64,000 nucleotides of DNA from Candidatus Omnitrophota bacterium (GTDB taxonomy: Bacteria > Omnitrophota > Gorgyraeia > 2-02-FULL-51-18): contig JAJVIE010000001.1 of the NCBI GenBank assembly GCA_022072175.1, positions 248,425 through 312,424 on the forward strand, in the 5' to 3' direction. Both the position numbers and the translations under genes were made by a program. Below are positions 55,628 to 64,000 of this stretch, piece by piece (position 1 is the first letter of the stretch; each line of letters opens with the position of its first letter). The notes below the pieces were generated by a model. It did not search any database. It saw nothing but the letters and a program-made list of their open reading frames with translations, and was not told the DNA's origin.

Positions 55628-57868
55628 TCACAACGCGGACGATCCGCCCGCGGCGTCCATGCGCCGGGCGATCGACCCTCTCCAGGTGTGGGACAGCACT
55701 TCGACGGGCACCCGGACGAGCCCGTTGATGACCAGCTCATGGCCTCCGACCTTACCGATGACCGCGCAGGGATATCCCTGAGCCGCGATCAGACGGCGCG
55801 CTTCCTCCAGACGCTCGGGGGCCACCGTGATGACCGCGCGCGACTGGGTCTCCGAGAACAGCAGGACCTCGGGAGCGAGCCCTGCGGCATCCACGGTCAG
55901 CTGAGCGCCGGTCTCCTGTCCGAGCGAACTGATACAGCTCTCGGCCAGGGCCACGGCCAACCCGCCTTCAGCGCAATCATGAGCGGACTTGAGCAGACCC
56001 TTCGCGGCCAACGCCTGCAGAAGGTCCACCAGCTTGACCGCTTCGGCCAGGTCCGCGCGCGGCGGCAGGCCCGACTTGACCTTGAACAACGTCTTGAGAT
56101 ACTCACTGCCGCCCATCTCCTCCCGGGTGGTGCCCAGGAGCAGGACGGCATCGCCCGCGTCCTTGAAATGCGACGTCACCGGCTGACGGCCCTCGATGAG
56201 GCCGACCATGCCGACCGTCGGCGTCGGATCGATGGCGCCTTTGGGGTTCTGGTTGTACAGGGAGACGTTGCCGCCCGACACGGGAGTGCCCAGCGCCAGG
56301 CAGGCGTCGCGCATGCCCTCGACGCACTTCTGCAGCTGCCAGAAGATCTCGGGATTGTGCGGATTGCCGAAATTGAGGCAATTGGTGATGGACAGCGGCT
56401 TGGCGCCCGAGCAGGCGACGTTGCGCGCCGACTCAAGGACCGCGATCTTGCCGCCTTCGTAGGGATCGAGGTAGCAATAAGTGGAATTGCAGTCGACGGA
56501 CATCGCGATCGACTTGTTCGTGCCCTTGATGCGGATCACCGAGGCGTCCGATCCGGGCAGTACCGTGGTGTTGGTGCGCACCATGTGGTCGTACTGGCGG
56601 TACACCCATTCCTTGCTGGCGATCGTGGGCGAGTCGAGGAGCTTGAGCAGAGCCGCGTTGAGATCACCGGGCTTGCCCGCCGATCTCCAATCGTAGGCCC
56701 GCGTCTCGGTCAGGTACTTGGGCTCGACGGCCTTGCGGTCGTACACCGGAGCGTCGTCGGCCAGACGGCGCGGCGGGATCTCGGCGGCGACCTTGCCGTT
56801 CCAGCGCACGCGCATGATCTTGTCGTCGGTGACCTGGCCGATCTCCTCGGCGTGCAGGTCCCACTTCTCGAAGATCCGCTTGGCCTCGGCCTCGCGGCCC
56901 TTCTTGAGGATGACGAGCATGCGCTCCTGGGACTCCGAGAGCATGACCTCGTAGGGAACCATGCCGGTCTCGCGCTGGGGGACCTTGGCCACGTCGATCT
57001 CGATGCCCGTATCCCCGCGCGAGGCGGTCTCGCAGGTCGAGCAGGTCAGACCGGCCGCGCCCATATCCTGGATACCGACCACACAGCCGGTCTTGAGGAG
57101 TTCGAGCACCGCCTCCAGGAGCAGTTTCTCGAGGAAGGGATCGCCCACCTGCACGGCCGGACGGTCCTTTTCGGACTCCTCGGTCAGGTCCTTGGAGGCG
57201 AAGCTGGCTCCGCCCATGCCATCCCGTCCCGTGGCCGCGCCGAGATAGAAGACAGGATTGCCCGCGCCCTCGGCCTTGGCCTTGACGATGTCTTCCTTGC
57301 GAGCCAGGCCGAGCGCGAACGCGTTGACCAGCGGGTTGCCCTCGTAACTCTCGTCGAAATAGACCTCGCCGCCGATCGTCGGCACGCCGATGCAGTTGCC
57401 GTAGTGGGCGATGCCGGCCACGACTCCTGTCAACAGCCGCCGCACGACCGGCTGGTCGAGCGTGCCGAACCTCAGCGAGTTCATCGAGGCGATCGGCCGG
57501 GCGCCCATCGTGAAAATGTCGCGCAGGATACCGCCCACGCCGGTGGCCGCGCCCTGGAAGGGTTCGATGGCAGACGGGTGGTTGTGGGACTCGATCTTGA
57601 AAGCGATCACCCAGCCGTCGCCGATGTCCACCACGCCCGCGTTCTCTTCGCCCGCCTTGACGAGCATCCGGGGCCCGTCCTTGGGGAGGAGTTTCAGGAC
57701 CTTCTTGGAGTTCTTGTACGAGCAGTGCTCGCTCCACATCACGCTGAAGATGCCCAGTTCCGTGATGTTGGGGTCGCGGCCGAGGATGGAGCGGATCTCC
57801 TGGTACTCCTCGGGAGTGACGTTGTGCTTCTGGATGATCTCAGGAGTGATCGTGACCTCGGCGCTCAT
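55628..57868 (-). CDS. purL: FGAM synthase large subunit, small PurL type
   Basis: A 746-residue PurL of the PurS/PurQ-dependent class, step 4 of purine synthesis. It has [16 protein letters not shown], the pair [24 protein letters not shown] (near 70-94), [11 protein letters not shown] and [17 protein letters not shown]. Ammonia comes from PurQ through PurS. The ATG overlaps the purQ stop. Confidence 0.95.
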   Translation of the reverse strand: MSAEVTITPEIIQKHNVTPEEYQEIRSILGRDPNITELGIFSVMWSEHCSYKNSKKVLKLLPKDGPRMLVKAGEENAGVVDIGDGWVIAFKIESHNHPSAIEPFQGAATGVGGILRDIFTMGARPIASMNSLRFGTLDQPVVRRLLTGVVAGIAHYGNCIGVPTIGGEVYFDESYEGNPLVNAFALGLARKEDIVKAKAEGAGNPVFYLGAATGRDGMGGASFASKDLTEESEKDRPAVQVGDPFLEKLLLEAVLELLKTGCVVGIQDMGAAGLTCSTCETASRGDTGIEIDVAKVPQRETGMVPYEVMLSESQERMLVILKKGREAEAKRIFEKWDLHAEEIGQVTDDKIMRVRWNGKVAAEIPPRRLADDAPVYDRKAVEPKYLTETRAYDWRSAGKPGDLNAALLKLLDSPTIASKEWVYRQYDHMVRTNTTVLPGSDASVIRIKGTNKSIAMSVDCNSTYCYLDPYEGGKIAVLESARNVACSGAKPLSITNCLNFGNPHNPEIFWQLQKCVEGMRDACLALGTPVSGGNVSLYNQNPKGAIDPTPTVGMVGLIEGRQPVTSHFKDAGDAVLLLGTTREEMGGSEYLKTLFKVKSGLPPRADLAEAVKLVDLLQALAAKGLLKSAHDCAEGGLAVALAESCISSLGQETGAQLTVDAAGLAPEVLLFSETQSRAVITVAPERLEEARRLIAAQGYPCAVIGKVGGHELVINGLVRVPVEVLSHTWRGSIARRMDAAGGSSAL

Positions 57869-58557
57869 CGGGCGGCCTCGGCGAGGATGGACTCGAAGAC
57901 GCGTCGTCCGTCGGCGGAACCCAGGGAGGCCTCGATCGCCCGCTCCGGATGCGGCATGAGACCGAAAACGTTACGGGACTTGTTGCAGATCCCGGCGATG
58001 TTGGAGAGCGACCCGTTGGGGTTGGCCTCGGCCGTGGTCCGTCCGGCGGCGTCGGCGTAGCGGAAGACGATCTGGTCGTTCTTCTCGAGCTCGGCCAGCG
58101 TCGCCTCATCGGCGTAATAGTTGCCCTCGCCGTGCGCGATCGGGATGCGCAGGAGCTCTCCCTTCTTGATGCCGCGCGTGAACGGCGTCGCCGAGGTCTC
58201 GGTCCGCAGGGTCACGTACGAGCAGACGAACTTGAGCGAGTCGTTGCGGAGCATGGCGCCCGGCAGCAGGCCCGACTCGAGCAAGATCTGAAATCCGTTG
58301 CAAATGCCGATGACGAGCTTGCCCTGCTCGGCGTGACGGCGCACGCCCTCCATCACGGGCGAGAATCGCGCGATGGCGCCGGTGCGCAGATAGTCTCCGT
58401 AGCTGAAGCCTCCGGGCACCACCAGACAGTCATAGCCGGAGACATCGCCGTCCTTATGCCAGATGAACTCCGCCGGACGGCCCAGCGCGCCTGAGAGCGC
58501 GTACCAGCAGTCGTGGTCGCAGTTGGATCCGGGGAAGACGACGACGCCGAACTTCAC
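57865..58557 (-). CDS. purQ: FGAM synthase glutaminase subunit
   Basis: A 230-residue class I glutamine amidotransferase: [11 protein letters not shown], oxyanion region [16 protein letters not shown], nucleophile Cys in [11 protein letters not shown], and His-Glu in [11 protein letters not shown] start at 58557 overlapping the purS stop (GTGA), chosen because the conserved [14 protein letters not shown] begins there. Confidence 0.95.
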   Translation of the reverse strand: MKFGVVVFPGSNCDHDCWYALSGALGRPAEFIWHKDGDVSGYDCLVVPGGFSYGDYLRTGAIARFSPVMEGVRRHAEQGKLVIGICNGFQILLESGLLPGAMLRNDSLKFVCSYVTLRTETSATPFTRGIKKGELLRIPIAHGEGNYYADEATLAELEKNDQIVFRYADAAGRTTAEANPNGSLSNIAGICNKSRNVFGLMPHPERAIEASLGSADGRRVFESILAEAAR

Positions 58558-58829
58558 CGCGCCGCCTTGGCGGCCTCGCGGGCCGGCTCGACGATCTCGT
58601 AGCGGTAGTCCTCGATGACCGTGTTGGCCAGGAGCTTCTCGCACATCACGCGGACCTCTTCCCCCGCCTTGGCGGGGTCGGTGCCGGTCAGTTCCAGCTC
58701 GATGTACTTGCCGATGCGCACATCCTTGACCGAGCGGCCGAACCCGAGCGTCTCGAGCGCGTGCTGGACGGCCTTACCCTGAGGATCGAGCACGGATTTC
58801 CTGAGCGTGACATAGACCTTGGCCTTCAC
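58554..58829 (-). CDS. purS: FGAM synthase PurS subunit
   Basis: A 91-residue PurS that bridges PurL and PurQ. Recognised by [40 protein letters not shown] and [20 protein letters not shown] start at 58829 behind GGGGGTAGG. The longer open frame is antisense-like through purB and is rejected. Confidence 0.94.
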   Translation of the reverse strand: MKAKVYVTLRKSVLDPQGKAVQHALETLGFGRSVKDVRIGKYIELELTGTDPAKAGEEVRVMCEKLLANTVIEDYRYEIVEPAREAAKAAR

Positions 58830-58833
58830 TGTC

Positions 58834-60147
58834 CTACCCCCTTTGACGGTTGGAGCCGAGCACCCGGCGGAAGATCGTGCCGACGTGCTTGAGATGATAG
58901 TCGAGCTTGAACAACGAACGCACCTCCGCCTCCGTGAAGCGGGAGCGGACCTCCGGTTCCCGGAGCAGGAGCCCGCACAGGTCCTGACCCTTGTCCTTCC
59001 AGGTGCGCATGGCGTTCTTCTGGATGATCTTGTAGGCGGCCTCGCGAGAGAGCCCCTTGTCGATGAGCGCCAGGAGGGCCCTCTGTGAGAAGATGAGCCC
59101 GCGCGTGCGTCCGATGTTGTCGAGCATGTGCTGCGGATAGACTTGCAGACCCTCGATGACCTCACGCATCTGCCGGAGCATGAAGTGCGCCGCGATGAAA
59201 CTGTCCGGCAGGATGATGCGCTCGACCGAAGAATGGCTGATGTCGCGCTCATGCCACAGCGCGATGTTCTCGAAAGCGGCCAGCGCGTTGGTGCGCAACA
59301 GGCGCGCCAGGCCCGTGATGCGTTCGCAGTTGACGGGGTTGCGCTTGTGCGGCATCGCGCTCGATCCGGTCTGACCCTCGGCGAACGGCTCCTCGGCCTC
59401 GAGGGTCTCCGTCTTCTGCAGGTGGCGGATCTCCGTGGAGAGCTTCTCGAGCGTGCCGCCGAGCACGGCCAGCGCCGCCATCACCTCGGCGTGACGGTCG
59501 CGCTGGAGCACCTGCGTGGACACCGGAGCGCGCTTGAGCCCGAGCAGACGCAGCGTCCGCTCCTCGACGCGCGGGTCGATGTTGGCGTACGTCCCGACGG
59601 CGCCGGAGATCTTGCCATAGGCGATGTTCTGGCGGGCTTGCGCCAGCCGCTGACGCGAGCGCTTGAACTCCTCGTAGAACAACAGCATCTTGAGCCCGAA
59701 GGTCACCGGTTCGGCATGAACGCCGTGGGAACGGCCCATCATCGGCGTTTCCTTATATCGGAGGGCCTGACGGCGGAGGGCCTTGATATTGAGATTTAGT
59801 TCTTCTAACAGAACATCGATCGCCTGGCAGATCTGGAGACTCAGGGCCGTGTCCAACACGTCGGAGGAGGTCAGGCCCTTGTGGATGAAGCGCGCTTCGG
59901 GCCCTACGGCTTTGGAAACACTTTTGATGAACGCCGTAACGTCATGCTTCGTAACTCTTTCATATGCATGGATTTCCGATACCTTGAACGAGGCCTTCTT
60001 GCGAATGACCTGAGCGGCCTTGGCGGGGATCAAACCGAGCTGGGCCATCGCCTGGCAAGCGGCCACTTCCACCTCGAGCATGAGGCGGAAACGGTTCTCC
60101 TCGGTCCAAAGATTGCCCATTTCGGGCAGTGTGTATCGGGCGATCAT
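58834..60147 (-). CDS. purB: Adenylosuccinate lyase
   Basis: A 437-residue fumarase-superfamily lyase acting twice in purine synthesis (SAICAR and adenylosuccinate cleavage). It has MIARYTLPEMGNLWTEE, the catalytic His in MMGRSHGVHAEPVTFG, and the mobile signature loop GSSAMPHKRNPVNCE with the catalytic Ser. It is the first gene of the operon; ATG 60147 fits the family start, while the frame extends into the promoter leader. Confidence 0.96.
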   Translation of the reverse strand: MIARYTLPEMGNLWTEENRFRLMLEVEVAACQAMAQLGLIPAKAAQVIRKKASFKVSEIHAYERVTKHDVTAFIKSVSKAVGPEARFIHKGLTSSDVLDTALSLQICQAIDVLLEELNLNIKALRRQALRYKETPMMGRSHGVHAEPVTFGLKMLLFYEEFKRSRQRLAQARQNIAYGKISGAVGTYANIDPRVEERTLRLLGLKRAPVSTQVLQRDRHAEVMAALAVLGGTLEKLSTEIRHLQKTETLEAEEPFAEGQTGSSAMPHKRNPVNCERITGLARLLRTNALAAFENIALWHERDISHSSVERIILPDSFIAAHFMLRQMREVIEGLQVYPQHMLDNIGRTRGLIFSQRALLALIDKGLSREAAYKIIQKNAMRTWKDKGQDLCGLLLREPEVRSRFTEAEVRSLFKLDYHLKHVGTIFRRVLGSNRQRG

Positions 60148-60204
60148 CTCGACGCAGCTCTCTGAAAGACAGGTGAAATCAGCCGGTTCTCGAAAAGAGA
60201 GCAC

Positions 60205-60213
60205 ATTATAGCA
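60205..60213 (-). promoter_or_regulatory. Purine operon promoter (extended -10)
   Basis: On the minus strand TGC-TATAAT, a perfect extended -10, about 58 bases before the purB ATG. No convincing -35 (TTTTAC at 17 bp). No purine riboswitch or PUR box is recognisable in the short leader. Confidence 0.6.
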
Positions 60214-60237
60214 GAATCCGCGGGCGGGTAAAAGAGA

Positions 60238-60263
60238 CCTCCCCGTCCTGACGGACGGGGAGG
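60238..60263 (-). terminator. Terminator of the giant GDH-like gene
   Basis: A perfect 11-bp stem CCTCCCCGTCC / GGACGGGGAGG; on the minus strand the loop is GTCA and the tail TCTCTTTT. It separates the giant gene from the purine operon promoter. Confidence 0.85.
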
Positions 60264-60308
60264 CTCAAAACGACCGGATGAGGGTCCGCGGGACCGCGGT
60301 AGAGGGCT

Positions 60309-63300
60309 TTAGGCCGAGCTCTGGACCGCGCGGCGGGCCGTATCGATGAGCCGCAGCATGGCGTCCACCGGCAGTTTCATCGGTTTCATCAGGAAGACGC
60401 GGATGGGCCGTCCGTCGGCGTCGCGCAGCGTGACCACGGACAACAGGCCGCGCAATTCGGCGGGCAGACGGTTGAGGCTGAAATCGTCCGCGAACGTCAA
60501 GCTCAGCAGGATCAGCATGGCGGAGTTGAACGTCTGGGCTTCCTGAGCGGGTTCGACCTCGACGTAGCTGACCTTGTCCCTCGGATTGAGACGGACCGCG
60601 GTGTCCTTCTGGTAGGCGATCGCCAGGGCCTGATAGCCGGGATCGAGACCGAGCGCTTGCAGTTTGGCCCCGAGCGCCAGCTCCAGATTGCCGGTCAGGT
60701 CTTCCGTCTGCGAGCGACGCTCGAGATCGACGAACGTGAACTTCAGACGCGGCGCGACCACCTGCAGGTTCTTGAGAGCCGTCTCGACGCGGCCGCGGGC
60801 CTCGACCGACGCGGTGTCACCGTAGACGGCGATCACGATATCCCCGGTGATGTCGTGGACTTCGAGCGCTCGATTGAGGATATGAGCGGCTTGCGCCAGA
60901 TCCGGCACCTTGAGCCAGCCGTCGGCGTCGAAGAGGATCTCGGAAGAGACCGCAAAAACACCGGTCTTGGACCCCGCGAAGCTCGTGAATGCCCGGACCC
61001 CGTCGACGAGCAGCTGTTGGGGTCCCTGGTTGGCCAGATGACGTACGGACGGCAGTTGGGCCAGATCGGCCTCCTCTTCGATGAGCTGACGCACCGTCTC
61101 GGTGAGCCGCGCCGAAGCCGTATCCACGGTGTCGGCGGCCAACCGCGCTGCGGCCTGTTGCAACTGCGGCGCCTCGGAGAGGGCGATCTGAGCGGAGCGC
61201 TGCTCGAAGGTCCTGGCCGGACCGATGTCCACCAACTGCAACGGGCGGCGGACATCCCGGGGTGTACCCAAGCGCAGGGAGACCGAACGGGTCGTCGGAT
61301 CCAGGGTCAGTGTGATGACGGCCAGACGATTGCCCAGCAGGTAGGGCACGTACGCCGGACGCTGCGCGGACAACGCGCCGATCGCCGCGGAGGTGCGGAT
61401 ACCGAAGAGCGCCAGGTCGTCGACCTCCGGCTGAGTGAAGACGGGGGCCTGCGCCGGTACTTCCTGCGCCAGACGCGCGCCGGCCACGGGCGAAGCGTCG
61501 CGGCTGGCGAGGATCTGCTTGAAGGCATAGATATCGATGGCGGTCCGCAGGTCCGTACCGTACTGCGCCTTGACGGCGTACACGGCGGCCACGGCCTCGG
61601 ACTGCAACTGCTCCTGACGCGAACGTACGGTATCAGCGTTCCACTGTTCGTTGTTGAGGTTCTGCAACCATTCCAGATAGGACACCGTGACACCGCCGCC
61701 GTTGGCCAGCACGTCCGAGAGGACGAAACCTCCGCGGCCGGTGAACGCGTAGTAGGCGTCGTTGGTGATCGCCCCGTTGGCGCCCTCGGCGATGATCCGG
61801 GCGTTGACCAGATCGACGTTGTCGACGTTGATCATGTTCTCGAGCGCCGCCGGGACCAGAACGTCCACGGACCTCTGATAGAAATCCTTCTCGGCGTCCG
61901 CGCCGGTGCGCAGAACAGCGCCGTCGACGGCGTATCCGGCCGTGTTGAGGCCCTTGAATCCGCCCGTCTCCGCGCGCAGACGGCGCAAGGTCTGGATGTC
62001 CTCGAGCGTGAAACCGCCCTCTTTGATCAGGATGCCGCGCGCGCCCTCGGAGATCGCCTGCACCCGGGCGCCCTCGCGGACGAACTGCTCGATGGCCGGG
62101 ATGCCGACGCCTCCGAACCCGATCACGCTGACGGTCAGTCCTTCGAGGGGCTTCTCATCGGTGACCGCCTTGCCGTCGGCCTGCAGAGCGGCTTTCAACG
62201 CGGCCTCGCGCTTGAGGGATTCCTTGAGCGTGAACACCACGCCGTAGCCGGTGGAATTGTCGCGGAACTCCGAACCGCCGTGACGCACGGTCTTGGACGT
62301 GAACACCGAGGTCAACTGCGCCAGCGGACGGACCGACGCCGGCAACGATCCCGGACCTTGGCGGCCCTGTCGACGGAGATCGGCCAGGTATTCGCTGACG
62401 GCCGTGAGATAGGGCGTGTTGATCAACGTGTTCTCCGGGTGCGTGGCCGTCGTGGCCTGGCGGTGCACCTCGATGATCCTGGCGGCGAACGTCCGGTCCT
62501 CCCACTGATCGACGGCACCCTCGCGGATCGCCCGGGAGAGGTACTGACGCAACAGCTCGTCGGTCATGATATCCATGTCGGTGGCGCGGCTCCCCGTATC
62601 GGGCGCGGGCACATCGATGTTGTAACCGAGCTTGTTCTTCTGATAGAGGTCCCTGACGTAGTTGCGGATCGTCCGCGCGCGGAACACCGCGTCGGTCGTC
62701 GGGAAATCCGCGACGAAACGCTCCGTCCCCCGCTCGAACACGTCGGCGAACACGACCGTTCCCTTGCCGCCTTCGGGCTTCTCGGCGGTCTCCAGACGCT
62801 CGAAGCGGGACGTGAAGACCGGGTCCTCGCGGAGCATACCGGAGGAGATGAAGCGCACGCCGCCTTTGGCGGGCCCGCGGAAATCCGCTCCGTCGAGGTA
62901 GGAACCCCGGTCGATATTGTGACGGATCCTGAGCGAGAACGGCTCGTACACGCCAGGTTGGCCGTGGATCTGTGTCGGCTGTGTGGCGTCGGTGACGTCG
63001 ACAAAACTCCTCAGGTAGTCCACATCATCCGGCGAGAGGTTGGCGACCTGAGCCGCCGACTGCAGGCGGCCGGAGATACCGGCTTCCGTGTCGAAGGAGC
63101 CGATGAACGTGTGGATGAACGGGTTCTGCAGTTCGGGATCGGAAACCAGAGTATAGGCATGGGCCGGATCGATCCCCAGACCCCGGAGCGCGGTCTCCGC
63201 CTCCGCGATCAGTTCGTCGATGATCCTCGAACGGTGCGCCGTCAGAAGCTTGCGTCCATATGCCGTCCGGAGCTCGACGAGCTCCCGCAAACCGCGCAGA

Positions 63301-64000
63301 CCTTCGAAGCGGATCTGGGTATAGCGCCCCGTCTCATCGCGTCGCAGGTACTGCACGGACCCGCCCTGGAGAGCGGTCAAGAGCGCATGGGTTCGCTGAT
63401 AGTCGGTCGCGCCGGAGCGAGGGAAGTTACGCACGATCTGACGCAGGGCTTTGAGCTCCTCGCCGACCTCTTCACGCAGACCCGCGGGCACGGCGGCCAA
63501 GCGAGCTCCGGCGACCAGACGCTCCACGTTGGATACGATCGTGTCCCGGCGTACGCTCAGCGCGCGTCCGGTGGCGTTCTGCGGGAACGCCAGACGTTGC
63601 AGGCTCTGACGGACGACCTGCAGGGCCCTGCGGTCCGCCAATCCGGAGGACTCATAAGGACGGAGTTTTTCCAACGCGGCGTTGGCGAGATTGCGCGAAC
63701 GGTCCAGACGCGCTTTGGTCTCGCCGTCGATTCGGCCTGTGACCGCACCGACCAGATCGGCTCCCAGCTCTCCGGCCAGCCACCGGTCGATATCCTCGCG
63801 GATGGACCGGATGCCGGTGACCACCGTCGACAGCGCAGGCAGCGGCGAGGGGGTCTCCGTCCGATCCGTCTGTGCCAACCTCGCCCCCGCCGAAGCGCTG
63901 TACACGCTCTCGGCCACGGCCAGGAAGTCGGGGTTACGGTGCTGTTCAAGGAGCAGGGGTCCTGTGCCGGGCACTTCGGGCCTCTGGTCCTTGGCGGGTA
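60309..64000 (-). CDS. Very large multidomain protein with glutamate dehydrogenase domain, partial
   Basis: The frame is open to the right edge, so the 1,230 or so residues seen are only the C-terminal part. Numbers here count from the GTG at 63974. Residues about 340-830 match Glu/Leu/Phe/Val dehydrogenases: GPAKGGVRF (Lys370), PEGGKGTV (Lys404), DVPAPDTGS (Asp459), GGSEFRDNSTGYGV, VIGFGGVGIPA for NAD(P), VPAALENMINVDNV, EGANGAITNDA and NGGGVTVSYLEWLQN. Key residues appear kept. GARLA recurs at 30-34, 156-160 and 832-836, two of the three copies before Pro-rich linkers. The last 370 residues are unrecognised. A helical region of unknown type precedes the GDH part. Confidence 0.85.
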   Translation of the reverse strand, partial: PAKDQRPEVPGTGPLLLEQHRNPDFLAVAESVYSASAGARLAQTDRTETPSPLPALSTVVTGIRSIREDIDRWLAGELGADLVGAVTGRIDGETKARLDRSRNLANAALEKLRPYESSGLADRRALQVVRQSLQRLAFPQNATGRALSVRRDTIVSNVERLVAGARLAAVPAGLREEVGEELKALRQIVRNFPRSGATDYQRTHALLTALQGGSVQYLRRDETGRYTQIRFEGLRGLRELVELRTAYGRKLLTAHRSRIIDELIAEAETALRGLGIDPAHAYTLVSDPELQNPFIHTFIGSFDTEAGISGRLQSAAQVANLSPDDVDYLRSFVDVTDATQPTQIHGQPGVYEPFSLRIRHNIDRGSYLDGADFRGPAKGGVRFISSGMLREDPVFTSRFERLETAEKPEGGKGTVVFADVFERGTERFVADFPTTDAVFRARTIRNYVRDLYQKNKLGYNIDVPAPDTGSRATDMDIMTDELLRQYLSRAIREGAVDQWEDRTFAARIIEVHRQATTATHPENTLINTPYLTAVSEYLADLRRQGRQGPGSLPASVRPLAQLTSVFTSKTVRHGGSEFRDNSTGYGVVFTLKESLKREAALKAALQADGKAVTDEKPLEGLTVSVIGFGGVGIPAIEQFVREGARVQAISEGARGILIKEGGFTLEDIQTLRRLRAETGGFKGLNTAGYAVDGAVLRTGADAEKDFYQRSVDVLVPAALENMINVDNVDLVNARIIAEGANGAITNDAYYAFTGRGGFVLSDVLANGGGVTVSYLEWLQNLNNEQWNADTVRSRQEQLQSEAVAAVYAVKAQYGTDLRTAIDIYAFKQILASRDASPVAGARLAQEVPAQAPVFTQPEVDDLALFGIRTSAAIGALSAQRPAYVPYLLGNRLAVITLTLDPTTRSVSLRLGTPRDVRRPLQLVDIGPARTFEQRSAQIALSEAPQLQQAAARLAADTVDTASARLTETVRQLIEEEADLAQLPSVRHLANQGPQQLLVDGVRAFTSFAGSKTGVFAVSSEILFDADGWLKVPDLAQAAHILNRALEVHDITGDIVIAVYGDTASVEARGRVETALKNLQVVAPRLKFTFVDLERRSQTEDLTGNLELALGAKLQALGLDPGYQALAIAYQKDTAVRLNPRDKVSYVEVEPAQEAQTFNSAMLILLSLTFADDFSLNRLPAELRGLLSVVTLRDADGRPIRVFLMKPMKLPVDAMLRLIDTARRAVQSSA

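Noticed and set aside
55688..58060. A 790-codon plus-strand open frame opposite purL and purQ
   Set aside because: Antisense shadow of well-conserved purine genes; composition rich in Asp, His, Arg and Gly with no recognisable family.
60148..60204. Purine riboswitch or 7-bp hairpin in the purB leader
   Set aside because: The GCTCTCT/AGAGAGC repeat is partly upstream of the expected transcription start, and the leader is too short for a purine riboswitch.

Overview
The window (about 60% GC or more by eye) is ordinary, gene-dense bacterial chromosome with no plasmid, phage or transposon signature. The lipid A genes (lpxD, lpxC, fabZ, lpxA, lpxI, lpxB), msbA, bamA and an OmpH/Skp chaperone show a Gram-negative cell with a lipopolysaccharide outer membrane. 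The very large glutamate-dehydrogenase-containing protein at the right edge, with repeated GARLA motifs, together with the gene orders, makes me favour Candidatus Omnitrophota (OP3). That is an inference: no rRNA is present, and a deltaproteobacterium-like lineage cannot be excluded.

Left part (1-18 kb): envelope and regulatory genes (GT-C transferase, FecR-like secreted protein, receiver/PAS/histidine kinase, acyltransferase, GT4, AsmA-like protein), the tRNA-modifying enzyme MtaB, a double-receiver protein and a class D beta-lactamase of lower GC. Next come an SDR enzyme and a translation block rpsB-tsf-pyrH-frr-tRNA-Lys-serS. Three tRNA-Ser genes (CGA, GCU, UGA) lie within 9 kb on the serS side.

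Middle (18-43 kb): msbA with an ArnT-like transferase, then divergently Gfo/Idh-lpxB, then a leftward series of genes. From right to left in transcription order these are clpX-glmU-prs-rplY-pth-rpsF-ssb-rpsR-rplI-dnaB, bamA-ompH-lpxD-lpxC-fabZ-lpxA-lpxI, a pseudo-receiver regulator, and a nitrogen block PII-amt-PII-glnA. Both PII proteins and the glutamine synthetase lack the tyrosines that are covalently modified in enteric bacteria.

Right part (42-64 kb): tRNA-Gln, ispE, a lipoprotein whose start region contains an intrinsic terminator, an FtsH-like protease, a 31-residue ribosomal-type peptide, and hisG behind a likely transcription attenuator. A SurA/PpiD-like chaperone is divergent from hisG. 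A tightly overlapping eleven-gene operon follows (purB-S-Q-L-F-M-D, phosphatase, rpiB, glyA, nrdR), and then the giant protein running off the edge.

Most genes are on the minus strand with 1-4 base overlaps (ATGA, GTGA, TGATG). The single plus-strand genes instead have a -10 box 6-9 bases before the ATG, which suggests leaderless mRNAs. No intergenic stretch exceeds 300 bases. I saw no rRNA, CRISPR, insertion sequence or origin.
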